This document shows, piece after piece, positions 7,432 through 16,254 of a stretch of 64,000 bases of DNA; within the stretch, counting starts at the first letter, position 1; each line of letters begins with the position of its first letter. Under the pieces are notes generated by a model that was not told the DNA's origin, ran no database searches, and saw only the letters and a program-made list of their open reading frames with translations. The position numbers were made by a program, and so were the translations under genes. The DNA is from Alphaproteobacteria bacterium (GTDB lineage: Bacteria > Pseudomonadota > Alphaproteobacteria > Micavibrionales > Micavibrionaceae). The stretch lies in contig JAJFGQ010000079.1 of NCBI GenBank assembly GCA_021776075.1, positions 1-64,000 of the forward strand, in the 5' to 3' direction.

Positions 7432-8811
7432 CTAAAACAAATCCACTTGTGTGGTAAACATACGCTCCACCTTCCGGGCTTGTGCCCTGTCGGCCAGAAC
7501 AATGATATGGTCGCCGGGCTTGATGATGCAATCATCATGGTTGGGCATCAAAACTTCTTCATTTCGTACGATAGCGCCAATCAGGACATTTTCGGGCAAA
7601 GGCAATTCTGCCAGTGAAATATTCGCTAATGGCGAAGTTTCCGAAACCTCAGCTTCTATAACTTCGGCAAAACCATCCCGTAGCGTATGAAGGTCCTTGA
7701 TACGCCCTCTGCGCACATGTTGCATAATTGTTGAAACGGTTGAGGCTCTTGGCGATACGGCGGCATCAATACCAAGAGAGGCCACCAGCGGTGTATAGGC
7801 TGTGTTATTGATCAGGGTGATAGCCCGCTCACAACCGTAATGCTTGGCGAGAAGAGATCCCAGAATATTTGTTTCGTCGTCATTTGTAACGGCGATTAAG
7901 GTCTCGGTATGTGCAATGTTGGACTCTTCTAAAATGTCCCTTTGTAAAACATCGCCATGAAGAATAATGGCATGTGTTAGGTGTTCGCTAAGGGTTTTGG
8001 CGCGGTCTTCATTTTGTTCAATAATTTTGACATGGATTCCTTTGTGCTCCTCATAGAGAAGCTCCGCCAGATAAAGGCCAATGTTTCCACCGCCGACAAT
8101 AGTGATATGACGCGCTTCCTTCTCTTCATGACCAAAGGCGGCCATAGCCCGTTCGAGATGCCGCGTATCAACAAAGAAATAGGCTTCATCTCCTGCTTCA
8201 AGTTGGTCATCAGAGTTGGGTATAATCGTTTTATTATTACGAAGGATAGCACTAACCTGAAAAGAAAGATTAGGAAACAGGCTGTCGAATTGCTTTAGTT
8301 GCGTGTTAATAAGCGGGCAGTTTTCATCACAGATAACGCCGACAAGATGCACCTTGGATTCAGCCAAAGAAACAACGTTTGTCGTGCCCGGAATACGTAG
8401 GCGCTGGTTAATGGCGTTTGCCACTTCTATTTCCGGTGAAATGATCACATCAATCGGCATGTGGGCGCGGCTGAACAAATTCGACCAGGCCGGGTCCAGA
8501 TAGTTTTGTTCACGAATGCGGGCGATTTTCTTCGGCACATTAAAAAGGGAATGGGCGACCTGACAGGCCACCATATTTACTTCATCAGAATGAGTTACAG
8601 CAACAATTAGGTCCGTGTCGCGGGCGCCGGCTTGTACCAAAACATCCGGGCTGGAGGCATGACCGACAATACCGTTTACGTCCAGATCATCATTAATCTG
8701 GGCTACCAGATGGCGGTCGATGTCAATAACAGTCACATCGTTCTCTTCGCGTGCCAGATAAGCTGCAATATTGTAGCCGACCTGCCCTGCTCCGCATATA
8801 ATAACGCGCAT
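7432..8811 (-). CDS. trkA: Trk system potassium uptake regulator TrkA
   Basis: TrkA is the cytoplasmic NAD(H)-binding gating subunit of Trk/Ktr potassium channels. The 459 residues form two RCK halves, each with a Rossmann motif (GAGQVGYN at 7-14 and GGGNIGLYLAELL near 241-253) followed by a TrkA-C domain. The membrane partner TrkH is not in the window. The gene sits eight bases after ntrX and two bases before the D-amino-acid aminotransferase, the common alphaproteobacterial order ntrY-ntrX-trkA-dat-hfq. Only a weak GAGA precedes the start, again suggesting coupled translation. Confidence 0.95.
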   Translation of the reverse strand: MRVIICGAGQVGYNIAAYLAREENDVTVIDIDRHLVAQINDDLDVNGIVGHASSPDVLVQAGARDTDLIVAVTHSDEVNMVACQVAHSLFNVPKKIARIREQNYLDPAWSNLFSRAHMPIDVIISPEIEVANAINQRLRIPGTTNVVSLAESKVHLVGVICDENCPLINTQLKQFDSLFPNLSFQVSAILRNNKTIIPNSDDQLEAGDEAYFFVDTRHLERAMAAFGHEEKEARHITIVGGGNIGLYLAELLYEEHKGIHVKIIEQNEDRAKTLSEHLTHAIILHGDVLQRDILEESNIAHTETLIAVTNDDETNILGSLLAKHYGCERAITLINNTAYTPLVASLGIDAAVSPRASTVSTIMQHVRRGRIKDLHTLRDGFAEVIEAEVSETSPLANISLAELPLPENVLIGAIVRNEEVLMPNHDDCIIKPGDHIIVLADRAQARKVERMFTTQVDLF

Positions 8812-8819
8812 AATAGTCT

Positions 8820-10268
8820 CTAAGCTCTCTTTTGATTGTCTTGCGTAGATTCAATAACTTCAGGCTCATTGTGCTTCGAGAGTTCTGAAATGCCAAGCTG
8901 TTTTAGCTTTCTATGCAGAGCGGAGCGTTCCATCTCTACAAAGCGGGCCGTTTTGGATATGTTGCCGTCGAAGCGTTTGATTTGGGACAGCAGGTAATCA
9001 CGCTCAAAACTTTCCCGCGCTTCCCGTAAGGGGATAGCCATCAATTCCGGCGCCCCGTCAGGTTTTTTTATAGCATCGCTGGCTACAGAAGAAATTTCAG
9101 GCGGCAATTGCTCCGGTCTTATAGGGCTGTCACTGGGTGAGCCACTGTTCATAATCATTACCCACTCAACAACGTTACGAAGTTGCCGTACATTACCGGG
9201 CCATTTATAGCCTTGAAGAACAGCCATACTACTCTCACTAAAATGGCAAGGCAGCAGACCTGCCTGCTGAGAATATATCTCTACGAAATGTTCTGTCAGA
9301 TTTGGAATGTCCTGCATTCTATCCTGTAAAGGGGGCATTTCAATGGGGACCACATTCAGGCGATAGAAGAGATCCTGCCGGAACAATCCCTCATCCATAA
9401 GAGACTGCAAGTTCCGGTTGGTTGAGGCGATAACACGCACGTCAACTTCAACCGGGTCATGCCCCCCTACGCGTTGAAAGCGTTGTTCCTGTAAAACGCG
9501 CACGATTTTACCCTGCGTTTCAATCGGCATATCGGCCACTTCATCCAGCAATAATGTGCCTCCGTGAGCCTGCTCCAAAACACCTTTGGCTCCGGGTTCG
9601 CCCATAACACCATCTTCTGAACCAAACAGTTCAATCTCCAGACGGTCCGGCCTCATCGTTGCGCAGTTCAAAGCCACAAAATTCTCGTCCGCACGTTTTG
9701 ACATACGATGAATAGCACGAGCGGCAATATCTTTTCCTGTTCCCGGTTGACCGGTAATCAGGACACGACTATTCGTTTGTGCAATACGGCTCAGTAGTTG
9801 TCTCAGGGCTGTCATCGCAGAAGATGTACCCACGAGCTCAGACGGGCCATCTGCTTTGGCTCGTAAGCTTTCATTTTCTTTTTTTAATTTAGCGTTCTCC
9901 AGAGCGCGGTCCATCATCAAAAGGAGGCGGTCTGACTTGAATGGTTTTTCAATAAAATCATATGCGCCTTGTTTAATGGCGCTGACCGCTGTCTCGATCG
10001 TGCCATGGCCGCTTATCATGACGATAGGTACATGAGGGTGAACGTCTTTGATATTGTGCAGAATCTCCAGCCCGTCGTCGTCGCTGTTCTTTAACCAGAT
10101 ATCCAGAATAATTAGAGAAGGCGTACGTTCTTTGATCAAAGTGTAGGCTTGTTGTGAGTTGGCAGCCTGTCGCGTGATGTAGCCTTCATCATCCAAAATC
10201 CCTTGAATCAAGGTTCTGATATCATCCTCATCATCCACAATCAGTATGTCAGACGCCATGATTCCCAT
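8820..10268 (-). CDS. ntrX: NtrX response regulator, AAA+ type without a GAFTGA loop
   Basis: NtrX is the DNA-binding partner of the NtrY sensor kinase and acts on nitrogen metabolism, redox and envelope genes in alphaproteobacteria. The receiver domain has Asp56 (LIILDIW) as the phosphorylation site and Lys108. The AAA+ domain has Walker A GQPGTGKD at 173-180 and Walker B LLLDEV at 239-244. A Fis-type helix-turn-helix closes the protein (about 435-465). After ELFGSEDG (213-220) the sigma-54-contacting GAFTGA loop is missing. The start overlaps the ntrY stop as TAATG; a second ATG nine bases on (10259, MASDIL) is an equally possible start. Confidence 0.95.
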   Translation of the reverse strand: MGIMASDILIVDDEDDIRTLIQGILDDEGYITRQAANSQQAYTLIKERTPSLIILDIWLKNSDDDGLEILHNIKDVHPHVPIVMISGHGTIETAVSAIKQGAYDFIEKPFKSDRLLLMMDRALENAKLKKENESLRAKADGPSELVGTSSAMTALRQLLSRIAQTNSRVLITGQPGTGKDIAARAIHRMSKRADENFVALNCATMRPDRLEIELFGSEDGVMGEPGAKGVLEQAHGGTLLLDEVADMPIETQGKIVRVLQEQRFQRVGGHDPVEVDVRVIASTNRNLQSLMDEGLFRQDLFYRLNVVPIEMPPLQDRMQDIPNLTEHFVEIYSQQAGLLPCHFSESSMAVLQGYKWPGNVRQLRNVVEWVMIMNSGSPSDSPIRPEQLPPEISSVASDAIKKPDGAPELMAIPLREARESFERDYLLSQIKRFDGNISKTARFVEMERSALHRKLKQLGISELSKHNEPEVIESTQDNQKRA

Positions 10269-12682
10269 TACCCTGTTGCCATTACAATATTATTTTTATC
10301 ACTGACAGCCATTGGTAGAACAAGTGAAATAGAAGCGCCGCCTTTATCATGCCAGCCTTCTACATTTTTTAACCAGTCGGGTGTTCCGAGCACAAGGCGG
10401 CCATGGTGGTCTTCCATGATTTTTTTAACAATAGCCAAACCCAGCCCTGTACCTTTCTCTTTGTGTGTTACGTACGGTTCTGTCAAATGCACCGGGTCCT
10501 CATTTTGGGGTAATCCCAGTCCATTATCCATGACGATAATAAGAATTTCATCCTCTGAAGGCCTTACCGTTAATTGTACATCAATAGCACCGGGCGCGCC
10601 GGTGGCTGTGTTGGTGCTCCCCTGCTCCTGTTTTTCAACGCGCGCATGAATGGAATCAATAGCGTTCTGTATAATATTGGTAAAGGCCTGCCGGATTTGC
10701 TGCGAGTCAAAAGACGCATAAAGAGACTCCCGTGCGCCATCCATGCCGGACATATTGAAGGTGATCTCAGGGTGTGCTTGTTGCTGTAATACCAGTAAAT
10801 CACGAATATGCGGAGTCAGGTTTTCCTGTTTCATGACGGGTTCCGGCATGCGGGCAAAAGCCGAAAATTCATTCACCATACGGCCAATGTCACCGACATG
10901 ATGAATAATGGTGTCCGTACATTGTGAAAAAATTTCGGGGTCCTCTTTGATTTGTTTCAGGTACTTACGCTTTAGGCGTTCAGCAGAAAGCTGTATGGGT
11001 GTTAGCGGGTTTTTGATTTCATGAGCAATCCGGCGTGCGACGTCTGCCCAGGCTGCTTTTCGTTGAGCCGACTGCAATTCGGTGATGTCGTCAAAAGTCA
11101 GAACAGCTCCTTTGTCTTTCTCCCCGATTAATTCAATAGCAATACGTATCAGGAAAATTCTCTTGCTTTCATCTTCACCAGAAAAATGAATCTCGCCTTG
11201 TGTGATTTTATGAGGTTTTTGGTGCGCCTGCTCCAGAAGAGCCGTAATCTCTGGAATGATTTTGAGAATGTTTGCTCCGGCCAATTCTTCGGGCGTACAC
11301 TGAAGCAAATCCCCGGCAGAAGCGTTGGCTAGTGTCACGGTGCCCTGTTCATCCAGTCCGACAATACCTGATGATACACCGGCCAGCACTGTTTCTGTGA
11401 AGCGGCGCCGTTCGTCAAGCTGACGGTTTGCTGCAATTAACTCATCCCGTTGATCTTGAATCTGGCTGGTCATGCGATTAAAAGCGCGGGCCAGAACGTC
11501 GAATTCATCATGCCGTTCATGCTCTGGTACGCGTGCGGTTAAATCACCGGCCCGTACTCTGTCTGCTGCTGTAATCAGGGAGCTGATTGGGACAATCAAT
11601 TGTCTAGAAAAAATCAGCCCAAACCATATCGCTGCAAATAAAAGTAGCAGAGCAACAACGACAAAAATCAAGGTCATTTTAACCTGAAGACCGGACAGCT
11701 GGCTTTCCAGTGTTTCATATTCCTCAACAGCCTTCTTCGTATCAGCCAGATGAGAAAGCACTGTGGGGTCAACCATACGGCCAACAAATAAATAGCTTTC
11801 CGTAAAGCTGTTTAGTTTGACCAGAGCGCGCACGCGATCATCCTTCGCACCCGTCATGAGCACGACTTCACCGTCTACCGCACGATTCATCGCATAAGCA
11901 GGCACAGATTCAAACGCTAGCGTAAAAGTCAGTCCCGAACGAGCCAGAATACGGCCAGCACTGTCAAAAACAACAGCTTCTGACAAATTCCGTAACAATG
12001 ACTGAGTCTGGATAATCTTGCTAAAAGCTCCCGGATTAACAATCAGCATGGAGGCTTGCCGGTCCAGATCGTTTGCCATGGCCAGGGTATCGGCGCGGAT
12101 AACCTGCTGATGTTCTTCCAGATACGCCTCAGCAACGGCTTGCGCCTCATTAACGGCGGTGCTTACCCGTTCGCTAAACCAGCTTTGTATACCAAAATGT
12201 AGGAAAAAAGCGGAGAAGACCGTCATGATAATAGCCGGTGAGACAGCCAGAAGGCTGAAAATAAAGACCAGCCGCACATGCAGTCTTGAGCCGGCTATTC
12301 CTTTGCGGCGTCCACTCCACAGCCCGACAAGACGGCGGGCAATAAGAGTGACAAGAGTCAGGAGGATAATCAGGTCAAGATTTAACAGCCAGATGACAGT
12401 ATTCGGATTATCACCAAAGGGAGGGGTTTCCGTTAAGGCACCGTAAGTTGCAAAGCCACTGATAACGGCAGCACATGTTAGAAGTAAAGCCAGTCGTGTA
12501 CCCCATGAGCTAAAATGACGCCCTCCCCGCCCTAACCCGGTAAAGCGGAATTTGCGCGGCCGTCTGTAAAGGCCATATATGTTGCTCGTTAATGCCGTCA
12601 AAGGATTATTTCTTCCCGAAGATGCAACGGAGAGATTTTCAGAATCAGTTCCGGTATTTTTTTTACGCCTTTTTATCAACAA
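10268..12682 (-). CDS. ntrY: NtrY membrane sensor histidine kinase
   Basis: NtrY phosphorylates NtrX. The 804 residues contain four predicted membrane helices (about 64-84, 98-118, 137-163, 335-357) flanking a periplasmic region of about 170 residues, then HAMP (358-415), PAS (430-540), the phospho-accepting His554 in IAHEIKNPLTPIQLSAERL, and an ATPase domain with an N box (NIIQNAID), DNGLGLP and GTGLGLAIVKK. No in-frame ATG precedes the first membrane helix, so translation probably starts at TTG 12682, with GGGG about eight bases upstream. The basic N-terminus (KRRKK) fits a cytoplasmic tail. The gene is divergent from ispDF and overlaps ntrX at TAATG. Confidence 0.95.
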   Translation of the reverse strand: MLIKRRKKNTGTDSENLSVASSGRNNPLTALTSNIYGLYRRPRKFRFTGLGRGGRHFSSWGTRLALLLTCAAVISGFATYGALTETPPFGDNPNTVIWLLNLDLIILLTLVTLIARRLVGLWSGRRKGIAGSRLHVRLVFIFSLLAVSPAIIMTVFSAFFLHFGIQSWFSERVSTAVNEAQAVAEAYLEEHQQVIRADTLAMANDLDRQASMLIVNPGAFSKIIQTQSLLRNLSEAVVFDSAGRILARSGLTFTLAFESVPAYAMNRAVDGEVVLMTGAKDDRVRALVKLNSFTESYLFVGRMVDPTVLSHLADTKKAVEEYETLESQLSGLQVKMTLIFVVVALLLLFAAIWFGLIFSRQLIVPISSLITAADRVRAGDLTARVPEHERHDEFDVLARAFNRMTSQIQDQRDELIAANRQLDERRRFTETVLAGVSSGIVGLDEQGTVTLANASAGDLLQCTPEELAGANILKIIPEITALLEQAHQKPHKITQGEIHFSGEDESKRIFLIRIAIELIGEKDKGAVLTFDDITELQSAQRKAAWADVARRIAHEIKNPLTPIQLSAERLKRKYLKQIKEDPEIFSQCTDTIIHHVGDIGRMVNEFSAFARMPEPVMKQENLTPHIRDLLVLQQQAHPEITFNMSGMDGARESLYASFDSQQIRQAFTNIIQNAIDSIHARVEKQEQGSTNTATGAPGAIDVQLTVRPSEDEILIIVMDNGLGLPQNEDPVHLTEPYVTHKEKGTGLGLAIVKKIMEDHHGRLVLGTPDWLKNVEGWHDKGGASISLVLPMAVSDKNNIVMATG

Positions 12683-12762
12683 AGCAAACCCCGAGATTGT
12701 ATTGACATCCCTTCACACAAAGAATATCCACAGCTTTTACAAGAAACGCAAGATATAGCACT

Positions 12763-13959
12763 ATGGAAATTTCTGCAAGAGCTAATAACTCTTCTTCGTT
12801 TAATGTGTTGATTGCTGCGGCAGGCAGCGGTTCCCGCATGGGTGATATATGTCCGAAACAATACGTAAAAATTCAGGGGAAAAGCATTCTACGCCATACT
12901 ATTGAAAGGTTTTTGGCTTGTCCCGGGTTACAGGAATTGCGTGTAATTATTAATCCGGATCATCGGGGTTTATATGAAGAGGCTGTGAAGGATTTATCCC
13001 TGCCTCCTCCGATAGCGGGAGGAATTGATAGAAAAACTAGCATTTACAATGGAGTAAAGAGTTTTTCTAATTTAAAAAATAATGAATATCTTCTTATCCA
13101 TGATGCCGCAAGGCCTTTTGTTAGACAGCAGGAGATTATCAATGTTGCCGGGGCGTTGACCATGCATCAAGCCGCAACATTAGCCGTCCCCGTTGCTGAT
13201 AGTCTGCGGCACACTGAAGGCAGTATTATTGACCGGTCTGATCTTTGGGCGATACAAACCCCGCAGGCCTTTCATTATGGCGTTATTCGTGATGCGCATG
13301 AGCACGCTGACCCTAAAAAGGAATACAGCGATGACACGTCTTTGGTCTCCGCCCGTGGTGTTGATGTTGCTATTGTGCAGGGACACAGGCAGAATTTCAA
13401 AATTACGACGACTGATGACATGGAAATGGCAGAAATATTGATGTGCGGGCAAACGACTACAGAAACACGTACGGGCACAGGATATGACGTACATGCTTTT
13501 ACGACAGGAAGCGGAGTCCGTCTTTGCGGGGTGGATATCCCCCATGACAAGGCGCTGTCCGGTCATTCTGATGCGGATGTAGGTCTTCATGCTTTAACGG
13601 ATGCCTTGCTGGGCACGATAGCGGCAGGTGATATAGGACTGCATTTCCCTCCTTCTGACCCGCAGTGGCAGGGTGTTGATAGTGCCGTTTTTCTACAAAA
13701 AGCCGTAGAATTGGTCGCGGATCAAAAAGCCCATATAACGAGTGTGGATGTCACACTGGTTTGTGAATCACCTAAAATAGGACCGCACCGGGAATCCATG
13801 CAGCAGCGTGTTGCCGAGATCTGTGGCTTACTGCCCTCTCGTGTAAGTGTCAAAGCGACGACAACAGAGGGGCTTGGTTTTACAGGGCGCGGTGAAGGCA
13901 TTGCGGCGCAGGCTGTGGCGACTATTCAGTTACCGGTAAAGGCTCATCATGAAAATTAA
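12763..13959 (+). CDS. ispDF: Bifunctional IspD/IspF of the MEP isoprenoid pathway
   Basis: One polypeptide of 398 residues carries two MEP-pathway steps. The N-terminal part is 4-diphosphocytidyl-2-C-methyl-D-erythritol synthase (IspD), with AAAGSGSRMG at 18-27 and PKQY at 31-34. The C-terminal part, from about residue 236, is 2-C-methyl-D-erythritol 2,4-cyclodiphosphate synthase (IspF), with metal ligands Asp242 and His244 (GYDVHAF), His276 near SGHSDADVGLHAL, and TTTEGLGFTGRGEG near the end. The fusion is typical of alphaproteobacteria. Dxr, another enzyme of the pathway, lies at 44890-46047. No good Shine-Dalgarno precedes the ATG. The end overlaps pgpA by 11 bases. Confidence 0.97.
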   Translation: MEISARANNSSSFNVLIAAAGSGSRMGDICPKQYVKIQGKSILRHTIERFLACPGLQELRVIINPDHRGLYEEAVKDLSLPPPIAGGIDRKTSIYNGVKSFSNLKNNEYLLIHDAARPFVRQQEIINVAGALTMHQAATLAVPVADSLRHTEGSIIDRSDLWAIQTPQAFHYGVIRDAHEHADPKKEYSDDTSLVSARGVDVAIVQGHRQNFKITTTDDMEMAEILMCGQTTTETRTGTGYDVHAFTTGSGVRLCGVDIPHDKALSGHSDADVGLHALTDALLGTIAAGDIGLHFPPSDPQWQGVDSAVFLQKAVELVADQKAHITSVDVTLVCESPKIGPHRESMQQRVAEICGLLPSRVSVKATTTEGLGFTGRGEGIAAQAVATIQLPVKAHHEN

Positions 13960-14443
13960 CCACAACATCCTGCAAAAAATTGATTTTAAGCAGCCTTATG
14001 CCTGGTTGGCGACATGGTTTGGATGTGGCCTGATGAAGCCCGGGCCTGGTACATGGGGGACAATCGGTGGCTTGCCTTTCGGCATGATATTGCTGGTGGT
14101 TGGTGGATGGCCGGTTTTGCTGGCGGCCTCCTGCCTTTTCTTTGTCATCGGATACCGGGCCAGTAAAAAATTTGAAGAGGTCACAGGCGAGCATGACGCC
14201 GGGGCTATTGTAATTGACGAGGTCGTGGGTATCTGGATTGCTTTGATTCCTGCTACGTTTAATCCGTTATCGATTCTTCTGGCGTTTGTGCTCTTTCGTT
14301 TTTTTGATATTCTCAAGCCATGGCCTATATCATGGTGTGACAAAGAAATTCCCGGTGCGTGGGGTGTGATGATTGATGATGTCGTGGCTGGAATTTTTGC
14401 AGCGTTTGTATTGGTGGGGGTGCGTTATGCAGGACTTGGTTGA
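13949..14443 (+). CDS. pgpA: Phosphatidylglycerophosphatase A
   Basis: PgpA removes phosphate from phosphatidylglycerophosphate to give phosphatidylglycerol at the inner membrane. The 164 residues include the signature GLMKPGPGTWGT (near 27-38), the acidic EHDAGAIVIDEVVG (near 81-94) that forms the active site, and three to four hydrophobic membrane segments. CdsA, which makes the CDP-diacylglycerol precursor of the pathway, is at 46035. The gene overlaps ispDF by 11 bases and the cinA-like gene by 17, so the three are likely one coupled operon. Confidence 0.93.
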   Translation: MKINHNILQKIDFKQPYAWLATWFGCGLMKPGPGTWGTIGGLPFGMILLVVGGWPVLLAASCLFFVIGYRASKKFEEVTGEHDAGAIVIDEVVGIWIALIPATFNPLSILLAFVLFRFFDILKPWPISWCDKEIPGAWGVMIDDVVAGIFAAFVLVGVRYAGLG

Positions 14444-14900
14444 AACAATCAGCGAGAAGCTGAAGGGGCGCGGTATGATGCTGTCCACGGCTGAATCCTG
14501 TACGGGTGGTTTAATTGCTACGGCGATTACGGACCGCCCCGGCTCTTCGGAAATATTTGATTGCGGCTTTGTCAGTTATTCCTATGAATCAAAAATGGAT
14601 ATGCTTGGTGTATCGCAGGACACGCTCAATGAGCACGGCGCCATCAGTTCTGTTGTCGCTGAATCCATGGTGTTGGGCGCGCTCCAACATAGCCGGGCTA
14701 ATGCTGCTATTTCCTGCACCGGCATTGCCGGACCGGGCGGCGCCACGGAAAGCAAGCCGGTCGGGCTGGTTTATATTGCTGTCGGACTGGAGAATCATCC
14801 GGTCAAAAGCTATGAGCATCGCTTTGAAGGAAACAGGGCTGCCGTACGGCAGCAAACACTGGAAGCGTCCCTTCATCATTTACTGGATTTACTGGAATGA
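14427..14900 (+). CDS. pncC: CinA C-terminal-type nicotinamide-nucleotide amidase
   Basis: This stand-alone 157-residue CinA C-terminal domain deamidates nicotinamide mononucleotide to nicotinate mononucleotide for NAD recycling. The signature STAESCTGG is at 20-28, with the catalytic Ser in that stretch, and SCTGIAGPGGAT with KPVGLVYIA further on. The N-terminal molybdopterin-like domain of full-length CinA is absent, as is usual for PncC. The start at 14427 (MQDLVE) follows GGGGGT and overlaps pgpA; more distal starts are rejected because they lie deep in pgpA. The stop overlaps the next start as ATGA. Confidence 0.92.
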   Translation: MQDLVETISEKLKGRGMMLSTAESCTGGLIATAITDRPGSSEIFDCGFVSYSYESKMDMLGVSQDTLNEHGAISSVVAESMVLGALQHSRANAAISCTGIAGPGGATESKPVGLVYIAVGLENHPVKSYEHRFEGNRAAVRQQTLEASLHHLLDLLE

Positions 14901-15805
14901 CAAAAACGACCTTCGTTTCTTCGGCTGACAGCAATTATTTCCCGATGCTGATAGAATGGGTGCATTCGGTGCGCTCCTTTAAAGAATCCGCTGATATGGA
15001 TATTTGCATTATGAATGCAGGCATGACGGAGGCGCAGTTAGATGATCTGCGGCCCCATGTGACAAAAATCGTGGAGGCCGAGTGGCCCTGCCCTATTCCC
15101 GAGCATAAAATCCGGGGCCGTGAATATTTGAAAGCCTGTGTCGCCCGGCCTTTCATTCCTGATTATTTTCCTGAGTATGACATGTATTTCTGGATGGATG
15201 CTGATACGTGGGTGCAAAGCTGGCGCGGTGTTGAGCTGTTCCTTGAAGGTGGACAACGGAAAAAAATAACCCTGACCGGACAGGTGGATCGGGCTTACCC
15301 ACGGGCCGTTCGTGTGAAGTGGTTGGGGCGGTGGCCGTGGAAAGTGCGTGGTTTTTATTTCAGCAATGCCTTGCGTGCTTTTGATTTTAAAACGGCCAAG
15401 GCGCTTCTGCCTTATCATGTCCTTCTCGCCGGGGCCTTTTGCATGCACAAGGATGCGCCGCATTGGAAACGCTGGCAGGAACTTGTGGTACAGGCCATTG
15501 GAAAGGGAAAAGTCTTTACGGCAGAACAGGTGTCGCTCGGGAAAATGTGTTATCTCGAAAATTATGAGTTTGAGATATTACCCGGCTGGAGCCACTGGCT
15601 TTGTGAATTTAAACCGCTATGGGACGAACAAAAAGGATGTTTTGTAGAGCCCTTCCTGCCTCATAATGAGCTGGGTATTTTGCATTTGTCCGGTTTTGAT
15701 GAAATGCGTGTGAACCGCTCTGTAACAACGGATTTTAAAACTCTGGGCGGTGGCACGGTGGAGATGTCTTACCGTTATCCTGATTTTGATGGCGAAGCTG
15801 AATAA
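14897..15805 (+). CDS. Glycosyltransferase-like protein (GT-A fold, GT8-like)
   Basis: This 302-residue protein begins with a GT-A nucleotide-binding pattern (TTFVSSADSNYFPMLIEWV) and has a DxD-type motif DADTW at 101-105 inside the strand MYFWMDADTW, as in GT8-like retaining glycosyltransferases that use Mn2+ and a UDP-sugar. A basic aromatic-rich stretch follows (about 133-152), and HLSGFDEM near residue 261 may supply the second metal ligand. There is no membrane anchor or signal peptide. The sugar donor and acceptor are unknown. It shares ATGA with the upstream amidase gene, so it is the fourth gene of the ispDF run. Its last 31 bases overlap the opposite-strand ratA end. Confidence 0.6.
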   Translation: MTKTTFVSSADSNYFPMLIEWVHSVRSFKESADMDICIMNAGMTEAQLDDLRPHVTKIVEAEWPCPIPEHKIRGREYLKACVARPFIPDYFPEYDMYFWMDADTWVQSWRGVELFLEGGQRKKITLTGQVDRAYPRAVRVKWLGRWPWKVRGFYFSNALRAFDFKTAKALLPYHVLLAGAFCMHKDAPHWKRWQELVVQAIGKGKVFTAEQVSLGKMCYLENYEFEILPGWSHWLCEFKPLWDEQKGCFVEPFLPHNELGILHLSGFDEMRVNRSVTTDFKTLGGGTVEMSYRYPDFDGEAE

Positions 15806-16227
15806 AGCTCTTTTGCCCTTTCTTCAAAGGCATTAACCATTTTTCTAACTATTTTGTCGAAGAAGGCACCCATAAGATTTTGAAATACTTTGTTTTTGAA
15901 CTCAAAATCGACATAAAAATCAATGGTGCATGACCCGTCCGGTTCTTCAATAAATCGCCAGTTGTTGGAAAGATATTTCATGGGCCCCTTCAGATACTCA
16001 ACATGGATAAGGCCGGGAGAGATTGTTGTTACACGCGATGAAAATTTTTCCCGTGCTACTTTATAGCCGATTACAAGATCAGCGTAGAAAGTAGCCTCTT
16101 CCTGTTTTGTAATGCGACAGGCTAGACACCAAGGTAGGAACTCCGTGTATTTTTCTACATCAGCAACCAGATCAAACATCTGTTTCTGAGTATAAGGTAA
16201 TGTTCGTTTTTCAGCGTGAGTGGGCAT
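15775..16227 (-). CDS. ratA: RatA/Coq10-type START-like protein
   Basis: This 150-residue SRPBCC (START-like) protein belongs to the family annotated as ubiquinone-binding Coq10 or as RatA, which was reported to block 70S assembly in Escherichia coli. It shows the family N-terminus (PYTQKQMFDLVADVEKYTEF), the LPWC segment and the helix FFDKIVRKMVNAFEERAKEL at the C-terminus. In alphaproteobacteria it regularly follows lipA, as it does here after 27 bases, and a lipid or quinone-binding role is more plausible than a toxin in this setting. It converges with the glycosyltransferase-like gene, overlapping it by 31 bases. Confidence 0.88.
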   Translation of the reverse strand: MPTHAEKRTLPYTQKQMFDLVADVEKYTEFLPWCLACRITKQEEATFYADLVIGYKVAREKFSSRVTTISPGLIHVEYLKGPMKYLSNNWRFIEEPDGSCTIDFYVDFEFKNKVFQNLMGAFFDKIVRKMVNAFEERAKELYSASPSKSG

Positions 16228-16254
16228 AGTGGTTTTGTACTCTAGATAAAATAT

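Noticed and set aside
10203-10649. Plus-strand open frame antisense to ntrX/ntrY
   Set aside because: It spans two well-supported minus-strand genes and looks like a shadow frame.
12702-12730. TTGACA upstream of ispDF as a firm promoter
   Set aside because: The -35 is good but the -10 at the right distance (TATCCA) matches poorly, so I did not list it as a feature.
13180-13590. Minus-strand open frame of 136 codons inside ispDF
   Set aside because: It lies wholly antisense to the strongly supported IspD/IspF coding frame, has no recognisable motif and no ribosome binding site.
12763-13959. IspD-IspF fusion as a novelty
   Set aside because: The bifunctional enzyme is standard in alphaproteobacteria.
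15775-16227. ratA as part of a toxin-antitoxin system
   Set aside because: It has no antitoxin partner and sits in its conserved place after lipA; the toxin name comes from one Escherichia coli report and the fold suggests lipid or quinone binding.
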